A stretch of DNA of 64,000 nt, taken from Candidatus Dechloromonas phosphoritropha. GTDB lineage: Bacteria > Pseudomonadota > Gammaproteobacteria > Burkholderiales > Rhodocyclaceae. Of the stretch, positions 33,107-41,131 are shown one piece after another. The DNA lies in contig JADKGN010000004.1 of the NCBI GenBank assembly GCA_016722705.1, positions 2,775,300-2,839,299 of the forward strand, read 5' to 3'. The position numbers and the translations under genes were made by a program. A model generated the notes under the pieces. The model was given only the letters and a program-made list of their open reading frames with translations. It was not told where the DNA came from and made no database searches. Positions within the stretch are counted from its first letter, which is position 1. Every line of letters begins with the position of its first letter.

Positions 33107-35767
33107 TTATATCAATGGGTTAAACGAGATTCGCCTGCTTTTATGAAAAATTCGGGTTAGCTTGCTATCGGGAAGAATGTTGGAGTCCAGAATTTGGAAA
33201 GCCGAGTGCTTCGCAGTTTTTACGGTTGCGATGTAGCGTGTTTGACCCGACATGGCTGCACGGAAGTCTTTTCGTGCCTCACCAAAAAGCCACCAGTTAT
33301 CGCGATAGATGGCGCGGTTGTTTTGGTCGCGCTCCGGTTTGACCCGTTCGAGCGCCCATTGGTAGGCGGCCGGAAACTGGCTGCGTGCTTCATCGGCAGT
33401 TAAGCCGAAGAAATCGATGATCGAAACGCCTCGTGGAGAATCGGTTAGGTCGCGGCCGTTGCGGTAGGGGCGGATGCGGTTGCAGGGTTGCAGGCGGCTG
33501 GCTTCGTCAGGTGTGACGATGAAACCCATACCGTGCGGCTTTATGCCTTCGTGCGAGAGCTTCTCGTTTGCTCGCAGAGCCTTGGCTCCGACGACATCGG
33601 CACCAATACTCAGATCGGCATGTATGCGCCCAGCTTTTGCCGACAATTCGACGTGCACCGCATCACTCTCGGCGCCGCCTTCGACAACGACCGTTTGCAG
33701 CAGGCCCGGCGCGTCGCCGGGTTGTCCAACGGTCATGGCAATCCGCACGGCAGCGCCGCTGGCGGCGTCGACCCACGGGTGGTCGGGAATGGCCCAGGCA
33801 AGGGAGATCTGCGGCTGGGCGTTGAGGTGGTGTTCGAGGATGCGGCGGTTGAAGGTCTGTTTCAGGCTGTTGGTGGTAATGAAGCCGAAGCGTTTGACCT
33901 GGCCGTGGCGAGTGAGGCCGGCGGCGTGGTGCCACCAATACATGACGAAATCGGCCGATTCGGGTACCTCGGGCCAGGCGGCGCGCAGGGCTTCGGTGTA
34001 GCCGTCGCCGAGAGCCTGGCGCATGCTGGCGGCGCCGATGAAGGGCGGGTTGCCGACGATGTAGTCGGCGGCGGGCCAGTCGGCGGGGCGCGGGTTTTGG
34101 TAGCTTTCGCGCGGGGTTTGCGCGGTTTCGTCCGGCACTTGTTCGCCGGTGACGGGGTGGGGCTTGGTCGTACGGCCGTCCCAGCGGCTGAGCGGTTTGC
34201 CGTTGGCATCGGTGGCGAAGTCGATGCGGTCGCAGGCAAGCACGGCGTCGCGGCATTCGATATTTTTGAAGTCGCGCAGGATGGGGCTGGGCGGCAGGCC
34301 GCTGCCCTGGGTGCGGAAGTGCCATTGCAGGTAGCCGATCCACAACACCATTTCGGCAATGGCGGCGGCGCGTGGATTGATTTCGAGGCCGAGGAACTGG
34401 TGCGGGTCGACGCTGAGGCCCTCGACTTCGAGGCGTTGCTGCGTGTCGCCAAGCTGGGCGAGGGTGTCGAGGACTTCGCCTTCGAGACGCTTCATGTGTT
34501 CGAGCGTGACGTAGAGAAAGTTGCCGGAGCCGCAGGCGGGGTCGAGGACGCGGGTGGTGCACAGTTTATGGTGCCAGGCGCGGACGAGGTCGGCGGCGTC
34601 TTTGAGCTTGCCTTCGTTGGCAAGGAGCAGGGCGGCGGCCTGGGTATCGTGCCAGTCAGCACGTAGCGGTTCGATGACGGTGGGCAGGACGAGGCGGTCG
34701 ACGTAGGCGCGCGGCGTGTAGTGGGCGCCGAGGTCGTGGCGTTCGAGCGGGTTGAGGGCGCTTTCGAGCAGGGTGCCGAAGATGGCGGGTTCGACTTCGG
34801 CCCAGTCGGCCTTGGCGGCTTCGAGCAGGAATTCGATCTGGCTGCGGTCGACCGGCAAAACCTCGGGATTTTTGAAGAGCTTGCCGTTGAAGCGCGGCAG
34901 GTTGGCGCGGATGGCGACCGAGAAGCGGCCTTCGTCCATCGCTGTCCACAGTTCGGCGACGAGCGGGACGAATTGTTGGACGGCGCCGCCCTCACCCCCG
35001 GCCCCTCTCCCAGGGGGAGAGGAGAGGAGGAAACTCTTGAGCAGGCTGGTGAAGGCGCCGTCGTTGTCGATCTTGGGCAGCAGGCCGACATCTTCGGCGA
35101 ACATCGAGAACAGGCAGCGCGAGAGGAAGGCGGCGACGCGCTCGGGGGCGTATTGGCCTTCGAGCGATTGGGCGACGCGGGCAAGGCGAATGGCGATTTG
35201 GCGCGTGGCGCGGGCCGTGCGGCGGGCCGGGTCGAGGCTGTGCGGGTCGGCCCACACGGCTTTGAGGCGGGCGCGGATTTCTGGCTTGGCGAGATCGTCG
35301 AGCTTGATACGGTGGCTGCGCGGATCGGGGAAGGGCGTGTAGCTGCCGCCGGTGCAGGTGAATTCGGCATAGAGCTCGATGACGTGGCCGACATCGAGCA
35401 CCACCAGAAAGGGTGGACGGCCTTCGTCGGCGGGCAGATGGCGGGCGTAATTCTCGGCTTGGCCACGGGCGCGCAGCAGGGCGTCGTCGAACTTGCGCGT
35501 TTCGGCGCCGGCGCGGATTTTCTTGGCCTCGCCGATGAAGGTGCCGCGCTTGTAGCAGTCGATGAAGCCGTTGCTGGTGCTGCCGTCGCCGTGGTGAAAG
35601 ACGACGCGGCGCTCGAAAACGTAGGGATTGTCGCGGGTGTCTTCGTTGGCGGGCTGGGGTTTGTCGACTTCCAGCAACTCGCAGAGATCGGCGATGAAAA
35701 GCTGATAGTTGGCGCGCTCGGAGCCGTCGGCGTTGCGCCAGCGGGTCAGGAAGGTGTCGATGTGCAT
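33107..35767 (-). pseudogene. 5' part of a type IIG-like restriction-modification protein, interrupted by IS1380
   Basis: 886 codons from ATG 35767. The N-terminal region has a possible PD-(D/E)xK nuclease motif (NGFIDCYKRGTFIGEAKKIR). The methyltransferase core has motif I DPACGSGNFLYVTLEHMKR, GLEINPRAAAIAEMVLWIGY, and motif IV GNPPFIGAASM (NPPF catalytic loop). It ends in PDSKLTRIF and then foreign residues (HKSRRISFNPLI) before a stop, because the IS1380 element has split the gene; the remainder is at 30571-31497. As it stands the enzyme lacks its C-terminal target-recognition part. A GRGAGGEG-encoding repeat is inserted at 34989-35030. Methylates and probably cleaves DNA when intact. Confidence 0.85.
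34989..35030. repeat. CCCTCACCCCCGGCCCCTCT repeat, copy in methyltransferase 5' part
   Basis: Begins with the same core as the copy at 30981 and continues with cagggggagaggagaggagg, which gives the pair of arms (CTCTCCC...GGGAGAG) a hairpin shape. In the protein it encodes PPGRGAGGEG, in frame. Confidence 0.75.
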
Positions 35768-35832
35768 GATGACGGAATTCTAGTGCCAAAAGGTCATCAA
35801 GGTGCGGGGTTGAAGTGAGGTGGTTTGCTTTA

Positions 35833-35911
35833 CTGGACACCGGCCTTCGCCGGTGTGACGGAGAGGGGTGACGGAAGGGGTAGGTGTCATTCCGGCGAAG
35901 GCCGGAATCCA
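35833..35911. repeat. Inverted pair of dRS3-like repeats, left of GIY-YIG gene
   Basis: Copy one at 35833-35859 (ctggacaccggccttcgccg ending gtgtgac) and copy two, inverted, at 35885-35911 (gtcattccggcgaaggccgg ending aatccag). Each copy is itself palindromic (CCGGCNNNNGCCGG). They resemble the widely dispersed ATTCC...GGAAT palindromes of beta-/gammaproteobacteria. Confidence 0.8.
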
Positions 35912-35926
35912 GAGATCATCTTTCTC

Positions 35927-36214
35927 TCAAAGTATCTCTTCGTACAAATCCCGCCACTGCGGATTGGCCGACTCGATCAGCTTCAGTTTCCAGGCGCGTT
36001 GCCATTCCTTGATCGCTTTTTCGCGGCCGATGGCTGAGTCCATCGGCCCATGCGGTTCGAACCAGACCAAAGTGTGGACACCGAATTTTTTCGTGAAGCC
36101 TTCGACGAGGTCGTTCTTGTGTTGCCAGATGCGTTGGACGAGGTTGGAGGTGACGCCGGTGTAGAGGGTACCGTTTCTGCGGCTGGCAAGGATGTAGACG
36201 CAGGGTTGTTTCAA
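35927..36214 (-). CDS. GIY-YIG nuclease superfamily protein (UPF0213-like)
   Basis: 95 residues: the YIL of PCVYILASRR (GIY-equivalent), GTLYTGVTSNLVQRIWQH (YIG-equivalent YTG, catalytic Arg), the TLVWFEPHGPMDSAIGREKA glutamate region and a C-terminal RAWKLKLIESANPQWRDLYE. This is the single-domain GIY-YIG family often called UPF0213. It lies alone between two inverted pairs of palindromic repeats and could act on, or spread with, those repeats. Confidence 0.9.
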   Translation of the reverse strand: MKQPCVYILASRRNGTLYTGVTSNLVQRIWQHKNDLVEGFTKKFGVHTLVWFEPHGPMDSAIGREKAIKEWQRAWKLKLIESANPQWRDLYEEIL

Positions 36215-36228
36215 GTGCGGCGTTTACA

Positions 36229-36292
36229 GGATCCCGGCCTGCGCTGGGGTGACGGACGGCATGACCGTCGTCCCGGTGCAGGCCGGAATCCG
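36229..36292. repeat. Inverted pair of dRS3-like repeats, right of GIY-YIG gene
   Basis: Copy at 36229-36254 (ggatcccggcctgcgctggg) and an inverted copy at 36268-36292 (gtcccggtgcaggccggaat). With the left pair it brackets the GIY-YIG gene exactly. Confidence 0.7.
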
Positions 36293-36315
36293 GCGCATTG
36301 GAATAAACCTGGAAA

Positions 36316-37323
36316 TCATGGATTCCGGCACTCCAGCACGCCTTCTTCACCCGCCCGCCCGCAAGGCGTGAAGTCGCCCACGACCGGCCAGGGGGTGCCG
36401 GCGTCATCCATCTGGGCGGTCAGCGTGTCCCACGAAAGGACGCCGGACTTGTCAAACGTCAGGCGGAGCAGCCAGCCGCGCTGGGCTTCCGGGTAGTCGA
36501 AGCCGTCGAAGACAAAGTTGCCGAGGCTGTAGATGATGGGCTTGCCCTTGTAGATTTCGGCACCCTGGGTGACGTGCGGGTGGCCGCCGACCACCAGTGC
36601 CGCACCTTCGTCGATCATTTTTCGGGCAAAGGTTTTCTGGCGCTCGGTCGGCTGCGCTTCATTCTCCCAGCCCCAGTGCATGAAGGGGATGACGAGGTCG
36701 GCGCCGGAAGCCCTGGCGGCGCGGATGTCGGCGATGACCTGATCGTCCTCGCTCCAGGCAATCCCTGGCCAGTTCGCTCCGGCTTCAAAAACGCGGGGCT
36801 TGAATTCGTTGTAGCCGAGGATGGCTAGCTTCAGGCCCTTGCGCTCGACCCACAGCGGCTCGTGCGCCTGGGTGAGATCGTGGCCTCCACCGAACCAGGC
36901 GATGCCGGCCCGGTCCAGGTGCTGCATGGTTTCTACGAATGCCGGCTGGCCGTAGTCGCCGGAATGGTTGTTGGCCAGCGACACGGCGTCGAAGCGGCCG
37001 CGCAGGACGGACAGGGTGCGCGGATCGGCACGGAAGGTGATGATCTTGGCCGGAAGCGGCCGGCCGCCGCTGGCGACGGGGCATTCGAGATTGCCGATGC
37101 GGTAGTCGGCCTCGGCCAGGATAGCGGAAAAGGGAGCGAGCGGGTCGCCGCCGGCGGCGATGGTGCGGCCGGGACCATCGTCGAGCAGAATGTCGCCGGC
37201 GAAGATGAGGGTCAGCGGTTCGGCGCGGGCGGCTCCGGCGAGCACGAAGAACAGAACGGCAATCGCCCCCCAGGAGTACTTGTAGTGCGGCGCGGTCGAC
37301 CGGGAAAAGCGGACAGTTTTCAC
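36316..37323 (-). CDS. CapA/metallophosphatase family protein
   Basis: About 335 residues from a GTG at 37323 that overlaps the stop of the upstream gene (GTGA); an ATG at 37344 is an alternative. AAGGA lies six bases before the GTG. An N-terminal hydrophobic segment (WGAIAVLFFVLAGAARA) leads to the CapA domain: LTLIFAGDILLDDGPG, GNLECPVA, SLANNHSGDYG, HWGWENEAQPTERQ and GGHPHVTQGAEIYKGKPIIY. This is the poly-gamma-glutamate synthesis (CapA) metal-site pattern. The exported N-terminus carries a GTCGAC-type repeat (37285-37320), so the start region was rewritten by it. Confidence 0.85.
   Translation of the reverse strand: MKTVRFSRSTAPHYKYSWGAIAVLFFVLAGAARAEPLTLIFAGDILLDDGPGRTIAAGGDPLAPFSAILAEADYRIGNLECPVASGGRPLPAKIITFRADPRTLSVLRGRFDAVSLANNHSGDYGQPAFVETMQHLDRAGIAWFGGGHDLTQAHEPLWVERKGLKLAILGYNEFKPRVFEAGANWPGIAWSEDDQVIADIRAARASGADLVIPFMHWGWENEAQPTERQKTFARKMIDEGAALVVGGHPHVTQGAEIYKGKPIIYSLGNFVFDGFDYPEAQRGWLLRLTFDKSGVLSWDTLTAQMDDAGTPWPVVGDFTPCGRAGEEGVLECRNP
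37285..37320 (+). repeat. GTCGAC-family repeat at the capA-like start
   Basis: gcggtcgaccgggaaaagcg then gacagttttca. It overlaps the first 12 codons of the gene (encoding KTVRFSRSTA) and stays in frame. Confidence 0.6.
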
Positions 37324-37751
37324 GGTGAATCCTTCATCTCGCACCAGTACTGGAGTTCGCCGTCGCGCACCGGTTCATAGACAAAATTGAGCCCGGTGAA
37401 GCCGGTGGTTGCGCCCGGCGCGAAGTGCACACTGGGTGTGGCGGGCGGTGGCGGATAGGCGTAGGTGGCCTGATGAATGATGGTCACGCCTTCGTCGTGG
37501 TCGGCGTAGGTCGAGAGCTTGATACCGGCGAGGTCGGCCGGCTCCTTGCGGAAGACGATGCGGAAGAGGAAATAGGACCCGATGGGAACCGGCGCGACCG
37601 CAAGTGGCCGGGTCGTCGCTGCGGCGCCGATGACCCGCGTTTCACCACCGTAGGTGACGTGGCAGGCGACTTGATCGGCATGCGCTGGGCAGCAGGTCAG
37701 CGCCGTCGAGACGATGGCCGCCAGCCGGAGGTGTTCAGTGCTCACGCCCAT
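37320..37751 (-). CDS. Secreted hypothetical protein
   Basis: 143 residues from ATG 37751 (GTG at 37745 also possible); overlaps the nnrS stop and the capA-like start, so it is co-transcribed with both. Signal peptide: LRLAAIVSTALTCCPAHADQ. Mature region has VACHVTYGGETRVIGAAAT, PIGSYFLFRIVFRKEPADLA and a Pro-rich YPPPPATPSVHFAPGA. Two Cys near the ends could form a disulfide. Not recognised. Confidence 0.6.
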   Translation of the reverse strand: MGVSTEHLRLAAIVSTALTCCPAHADQVACHVTYGGETRVIGAAATTRPLAVAPVPIGSYFLFRIVFRKEPADLAGIKLSTYADHDEGVTIIHQATYAYPPPPATPSVHFAPGATTGFTGLNFVYEPVRDGELQYWCEMKDSP

Positions 37752-38898
37752 CGATGCGCGGGCGCAAAAGCTGGGGAATGAAGCGCCAGGCGAGCAGGCT
37801 GAAGGCAACGAACCAGCAGGTAGCGGCGAGGTCGAGCCAGCGCAGGTAGGCGCCGGGAGCGAATTGCGGGCCGACCAGACGCAGGAAGAAGGCGGCGATC
37901 ATGATCCACAGGACGGTCTTTTCGAAGCGTCCGAAAACGACCTTGCGCCCGGTGTGGCCGTTGGCGATGCGGATCATCATGGCTGGAATGATCAGGCCCA
38001 TGGCGCCGAAGGTGAACACGTGCACCGACACCGTGCCGACCCAGCCGGTAACGCCTGGCGGCGGCAGGGCGTCGATCAGCAACTGCCCGGCGATGGCCAG
38101 GTAGCCGAGGTACATGATGCCGATGTCGAGGCGCCTGAATGCCTTGTGCGGATACCAGAAGGCGAGGCGGCTGAGCAGCAGCACGGCGAGCGCCAGTTCA
38201 AGATTGTGGCTCAGTTCCGGCGGTAGCAGCGCGCCAAAGACGAGGACGACGGCGAGCCCCTTGATCGCTGCGTCGAGCACCGGCTGGCGCAGGATCTCGA
38301 CCTTGAACGCCGACTGCATGAACGGCGATTGCGTGCGTTCGAGCATGATCAGGAAGGCGACGCGGAACAGGCCGAGGGTCATGGTCCAGCCAATATTGAA
38401 GTGATCCGGCTCAAGGAGCAGGGTCTTGGCGATCCAGAACAGCGGCAGGACGAACAGGAACAGGATGTTGTCGCGCCGGTAGCTATCCTTGTCGCGATGG
38501 ACGATCAGCGTGGCGAGCAGCAGGGCGACGATGGTGAACAGGAAAAGGTTGTTGCTGAGCAGGAACAACGCAGTCGGCCAGCTACCGCCGAAGCTCATGC
38601 CGATGCGCTCGAATATCCAGGCGGCGGCAAGAAACATCAGGGTGCCGCCATGGTAGCCGCGCACGCCGACCCAGTTTTTGCTTGCCGTCAGCAGGAAGCC
38701 GCCGAGAACGGCCCAGCCAAAACCGAAAAACATTTCGTGGGCATGCCACTGGACCGGTGAGAAATGCTGTGACGGGGCGGGCAGGACACCCTTGAAAATC
38801 AGGATCCAGGCGACCGGCAGGCTCAGCCCGGCGAGGCAGGCGAGGGAGAAGAAGGGCCGGAAACCGACCAGCCAGAGGGGATGCGTGCGAGAGAACAT
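37735..38898 (-). CDS. nnrS: NnrS family protein
   Basis: 387 residues, about 12 membrane helices. The start MFSRTHPLWLVGFRPFFSLA, the QWHAHEMFFGFGWAVLGGFL histidine motif and HVFTFGAMGLIIPAMMIRIA with NGHTGR are NnrS signatures. NnrS is a haem-copper membrane protein that counters nitric oxide stress, often next to denitrification genes; no such genes are seen here. Confidence 0.9.
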   Translation of the reverse strand: MFSRTHPLWLVGFRPFFSLACLAGLSLPVAWILIFKGVLPAPSQHFSPVQWHAHEMFFGFGWAVLGGFLLTASKNWVGVRGYHGGTLMFLAAAWIFERIGMSFGGSWPTALFLLSNNLFLFTIVALLLATLIVHRDKDSYRRDNILFLFVLPLFWIAKTLLLEPDHFNIGWTMTLGLFRVAFLIMLERTQSPFMQSAFKVEILRQPVLDAAIKGLAVVLVFGALLPPELSHNLELALAVLLLSRLAFWYPHKAFRRLDIGIMYLGYLAIAGQLLIDALPPPGVTGWVGTVSVHVFTFGAMGLIIPAMMIRIANGHTGRKVVFGRFEKTVLWIMIAAFFLRLVGPQFAPGAYLRWLDLAATCWFVAFSLLAWRFIPQLLRPRIDGREH

Positions 38899-38976
38899 GG
38901 CGTTCGGGCTTTCAGGTGAAGGATGCACTGTCGCACAGAGCGCGCGCGGAGGCCTTGATCCAGGACAGATCGCCGG

Positions 38977-39669
38977 TCAGCGCTTTTTGGTTTGGGCGAC
39001 CGGCTTGAGGGTCATGTCGACATGCTGCGGTTTGCCGTCCTTCAATGCCGGATAGGCGGTGTCGTTGATGAACAGCAGGGTGTTGCCGCGCTGGATGCGG
39101 GCGGCGACGGTGATGCGCGCCCGTTTGGGCAAAAGGTCACGGTCGACCGTCATTTTGAACGGAATTGGCACCTGCTGGCCGGCCAGTTCGATGCGCTGTT
39201 CGGCCAGCGTCAATGCCTTGCCGTCGGCGCGCGCAGTGTCCTGGATACGGATGATCAGCACGGCGTCGGGCGGCAGCGCCCCGCGCGCCACGTAGGCGAC
39301 GCTGCCCGAGAATTCGACGAAATTGGCCGATGCAGCCGGCGACTGGGCGAGGTTTGCCGAGGTCGGCAGCTCGCCGCTGGTGCAGCGGCGCAGGGGATTC
39401 CTGCCATCGTCGAAGAGGGCGTCGTCGCCCTTGGTGTGCAGCGAAATGGCGTCGGCCCGGTAAAGGGCGCCGGAAGCAGCCGGCACCTGCGGCAGTACGA
39501 TTTTCATCATGCCCATGAATACGGTGGCTTGTGGTACTCCGTCACCAGAGGCCATGAATTCGGCCTGGAAGCTGCTGCCGTCGTCGCATTTATAGGTGAG
39601 GCGTTCGTTGCCGGCGTGCGCCAGGGTGAGCATGAAGAGGGAGAGCACTGGGAGCAGAATTGATTTCAT
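38977..39669 (-). CDS. MliC/YbaY-like lipoprotein-type fusion protein
   Basis: 230 residues from ATG 39669, with a signal peptide (KSILLPVLSLFMLTLAHAGN). The N-terminal half begins RLTYKCDDGSSFQAEFMASG, like the MliC (C-type lysozyme inhibitor) family. The C-terminal half begins SGSVAYVARGALPPDAVLII and runs through IPFKMTVDRDLLPKRARITV, the YbaY/YscW domain. The frame is open further upstream but is antisense to bpt there. Overlaps the bpt stop by four bases. No lipobox Cys at the cleavage site. Confidence 0.8.
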   Translation of the reverse strand: MKSILLPVLSLFMLTLAHAGNERLTYKCDDGSSFQAEFMASGDGVPQATVFMGMMKIVLPQVPAASGALYRADAISLHTKGDDALFDDGRNPLRRCTSGELPTSANLAQSPAASANFVEFSGSVAYVARGALPPDAVLIIRIQDTARADGKALTLAEQRIELAGQQVPIPFKMTVDRDLLPKRARITVAARIQRGNTLLFINDTAYPALKDGKPQHVDMTLKPVAQTKKR

Positions 39670-40412
39670 TGGTCGCAAGCAGAAAGGTCGAGGGGTTGCC
39701 AGTGACCATCGACGAGCCCTTCGATGGGCTTGAAACGCGATTTGTAGTTCATCTTGCGGCTGTTGGCGATCCAGTAGCCGAGGTAGAGGTAGGGCAGGCC
39801 GAGGCTGCTGCACTGCAATGCCTGCCAGAGGACGTTGTAGGTGCCGAAGCTGGCGCCGGCAACATCCGGGTCGTAGAAGGTATAGACCGACGACAGGCCG
39901 TCTTCGAGGACGTCGATGATGCTGACCATGCGCAGCGTGTCGCCCTCGGAGAACTCAATCAGGCGTGTGTCGACACGGCTTTGCAGCAGAAAGTGCGCGT
40001 AGTTTTCCTCGCCGTCTTCGTCCATGCCGCCGCCGGCGTGGCGGACATTCTGGTAACGGGTGTATAGCGCGAAGTGCTCGGTGAAGAAAGCCAGCGGCTG
40101 CTGGCGGATGGTCAGCGCGGCATGGTTGCGGATCGCGCGGCGCTGGGTCCGGCTGTATTGCAGCTCGGCCACCGGCAGACGGACGGGGATGCAGGCCGTG
40201 CAGTTGTCGCAGTGCGGCCGGTAGGTGAAGGCGCCGCTGCGCCGGAAGCCACGGCGGACCAGCGTGCTGTAGACCTCGGTGTCGATCAGGTGGGTTGGCG
40301 TGGCGACCTGCGAACGCGCCTCACGGCCGGGCAGATAACTGCACGGATAGGGCGAGGTCGCGTAGAACTGCAACAGCGAATAGGGCAGGGCGGAATCGTC
40401 GGGGAGGGCCAT
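39666..40412 (-). CDS. bpt: Aspartate/glutamate leucyltransferase
   Basis: 248 residues. Conserved CSYLPGREARSQVA, GFRRSGAFTYRPHCDNCTAC (the Cys cluster), YSRTQRRAIR and VSIIDVLEDGLSSVYTFYDP, CSSLGLPYLYLGYWIANSRK. It attaches Leu to proteins with N-terminal Asp or Glu, a step of the N-end rule. Encoded right after aat, the usual pairing. Confidence 0.96.
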   Translation of the reverse strand: MALPDDSALPYSLLQFYATSPYPCSYLPGREARSQVATPTHLIDTEVYSTLVRRGFRRSGAFTYRPHCDNCTACIPVRLPVAELQYSRTQRRAIRNHAALTIRQQPLAFFTEHFALYTRYQNVRHAGGGMDEDGEENYAHFLLQSRVDTRLIEFSEGDTLRMVSIIDVLEDGLSSVYTFYDPDVAGASFGTYNVLWQALQCSSLGLPYLYLGYWIANSRKMNYKSRFKPIEGLVDGHWQPLDLSACDQ

Positions 40413-40414
40413 GC

Positions 40415-41131
40415 CTACCAGTCTACACCCGGAGCGTCGGCGGTCCAGCGGCCGCGCCGTTGATCCGGTCGGATCAGCTGCTGCAGCCGGGCAAGAAAAT
40501 CGCCGCGCGGGATTTCCCTTCCGCCCAGCGAGGCGAGGTGTTCGGTGCGCATCTGGCAGTCGATCATCCTGTAGTCATTGGCGAGGAGATGGCGGACGAG
40601 ATGGGCGAAGGCGATCTTCGAAGCGTTACTGCGCCGGGAGAACATCGACTCGCCATAGAACATGCGGCCGATCCCGATGCCGTACAATCCGCCAGTCAGA
40701 TCGCCTTCCACATAAACTTCGACCGAGTGCGCCCAGCCGAGTTCATACAGGCGGATGTAGGCGTCCATCATGTCCGGTGTGATCCAGGTGCCGTCTTGGC
40801 CGGGGCGCGGCATCTTGGCGCAGGCGCCGATCACGGCTGGAAAGTCGTGGTCGAAGCGGATTTCATAGCGCCGGGCGCGCAGCATCTTGCGCAACGAGGC
40901 GGTGAGGCGGAACTCGTCGGGAAACAGCACCATGCGCGGATCGGGGCTGTACCACAGCGGCTGGTGCTCGACCGTCCCCCAGGGAAAAATACCGTGTCGA
41001 TAAGCGTTGAGAATGCGGGCGGGTGAGAGATCCGCGCCGACGGCGAGCAGGCCGCCCATGTCCGCACGGGCCATTGCGACCGGCGGAAAGGAGTCCAGCG
41101 GTCCGAGAAAGGGAATGATCGAACGGCTCAC
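40415..41131 (-). CDS. aat: Leucyl/phenylalanyl-tRNA-protein transferase
   Basis: 238 residues. FPPVAMARADMGGLLAVGAD, YRHGIFPWG, PLWYSPDPRMVLFPDEF, TWITPDMMDAYIRLYELGWA, HSVEVYVEGDLTGGLYGIGI and FYGESMFSRRSNASKIAFAH cover all family motifs. It transfers Leu or Phe to N-terminal Lys or Arg. Overlaps the fbpC stop by four bases. Confidence 0.97.
   Translation of the reverse strand: MSRSIIPFLGPLDSFPPVAMARADMGGLLAVGADLSPARILNAYRHGIFPWGTVEHQPLWYSPDPRMVLFPDEFRLTASLRKMLRARRYEIRFDHDFPAVIGACAKMPRPGQDGTWITPDMMDAYIRLYELGWAHSVEVYVEGDLTGGLYGIGIGRMFYGESMFSRRSNASKIAFAHLVRHLLANDYRMIDCQMRTEHLASLGGREIPRGDFLARLQQLIRPDQRRGRWTADAPGVDW

Noticed and set aside
39121..39150. GTCGAC core at 39141 as another dispersed repeat
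   Set aside because: It encodes the conserved KMTVDRDLLPK segment of the YbaY domain, and the A-run/GGCC tail is missing.
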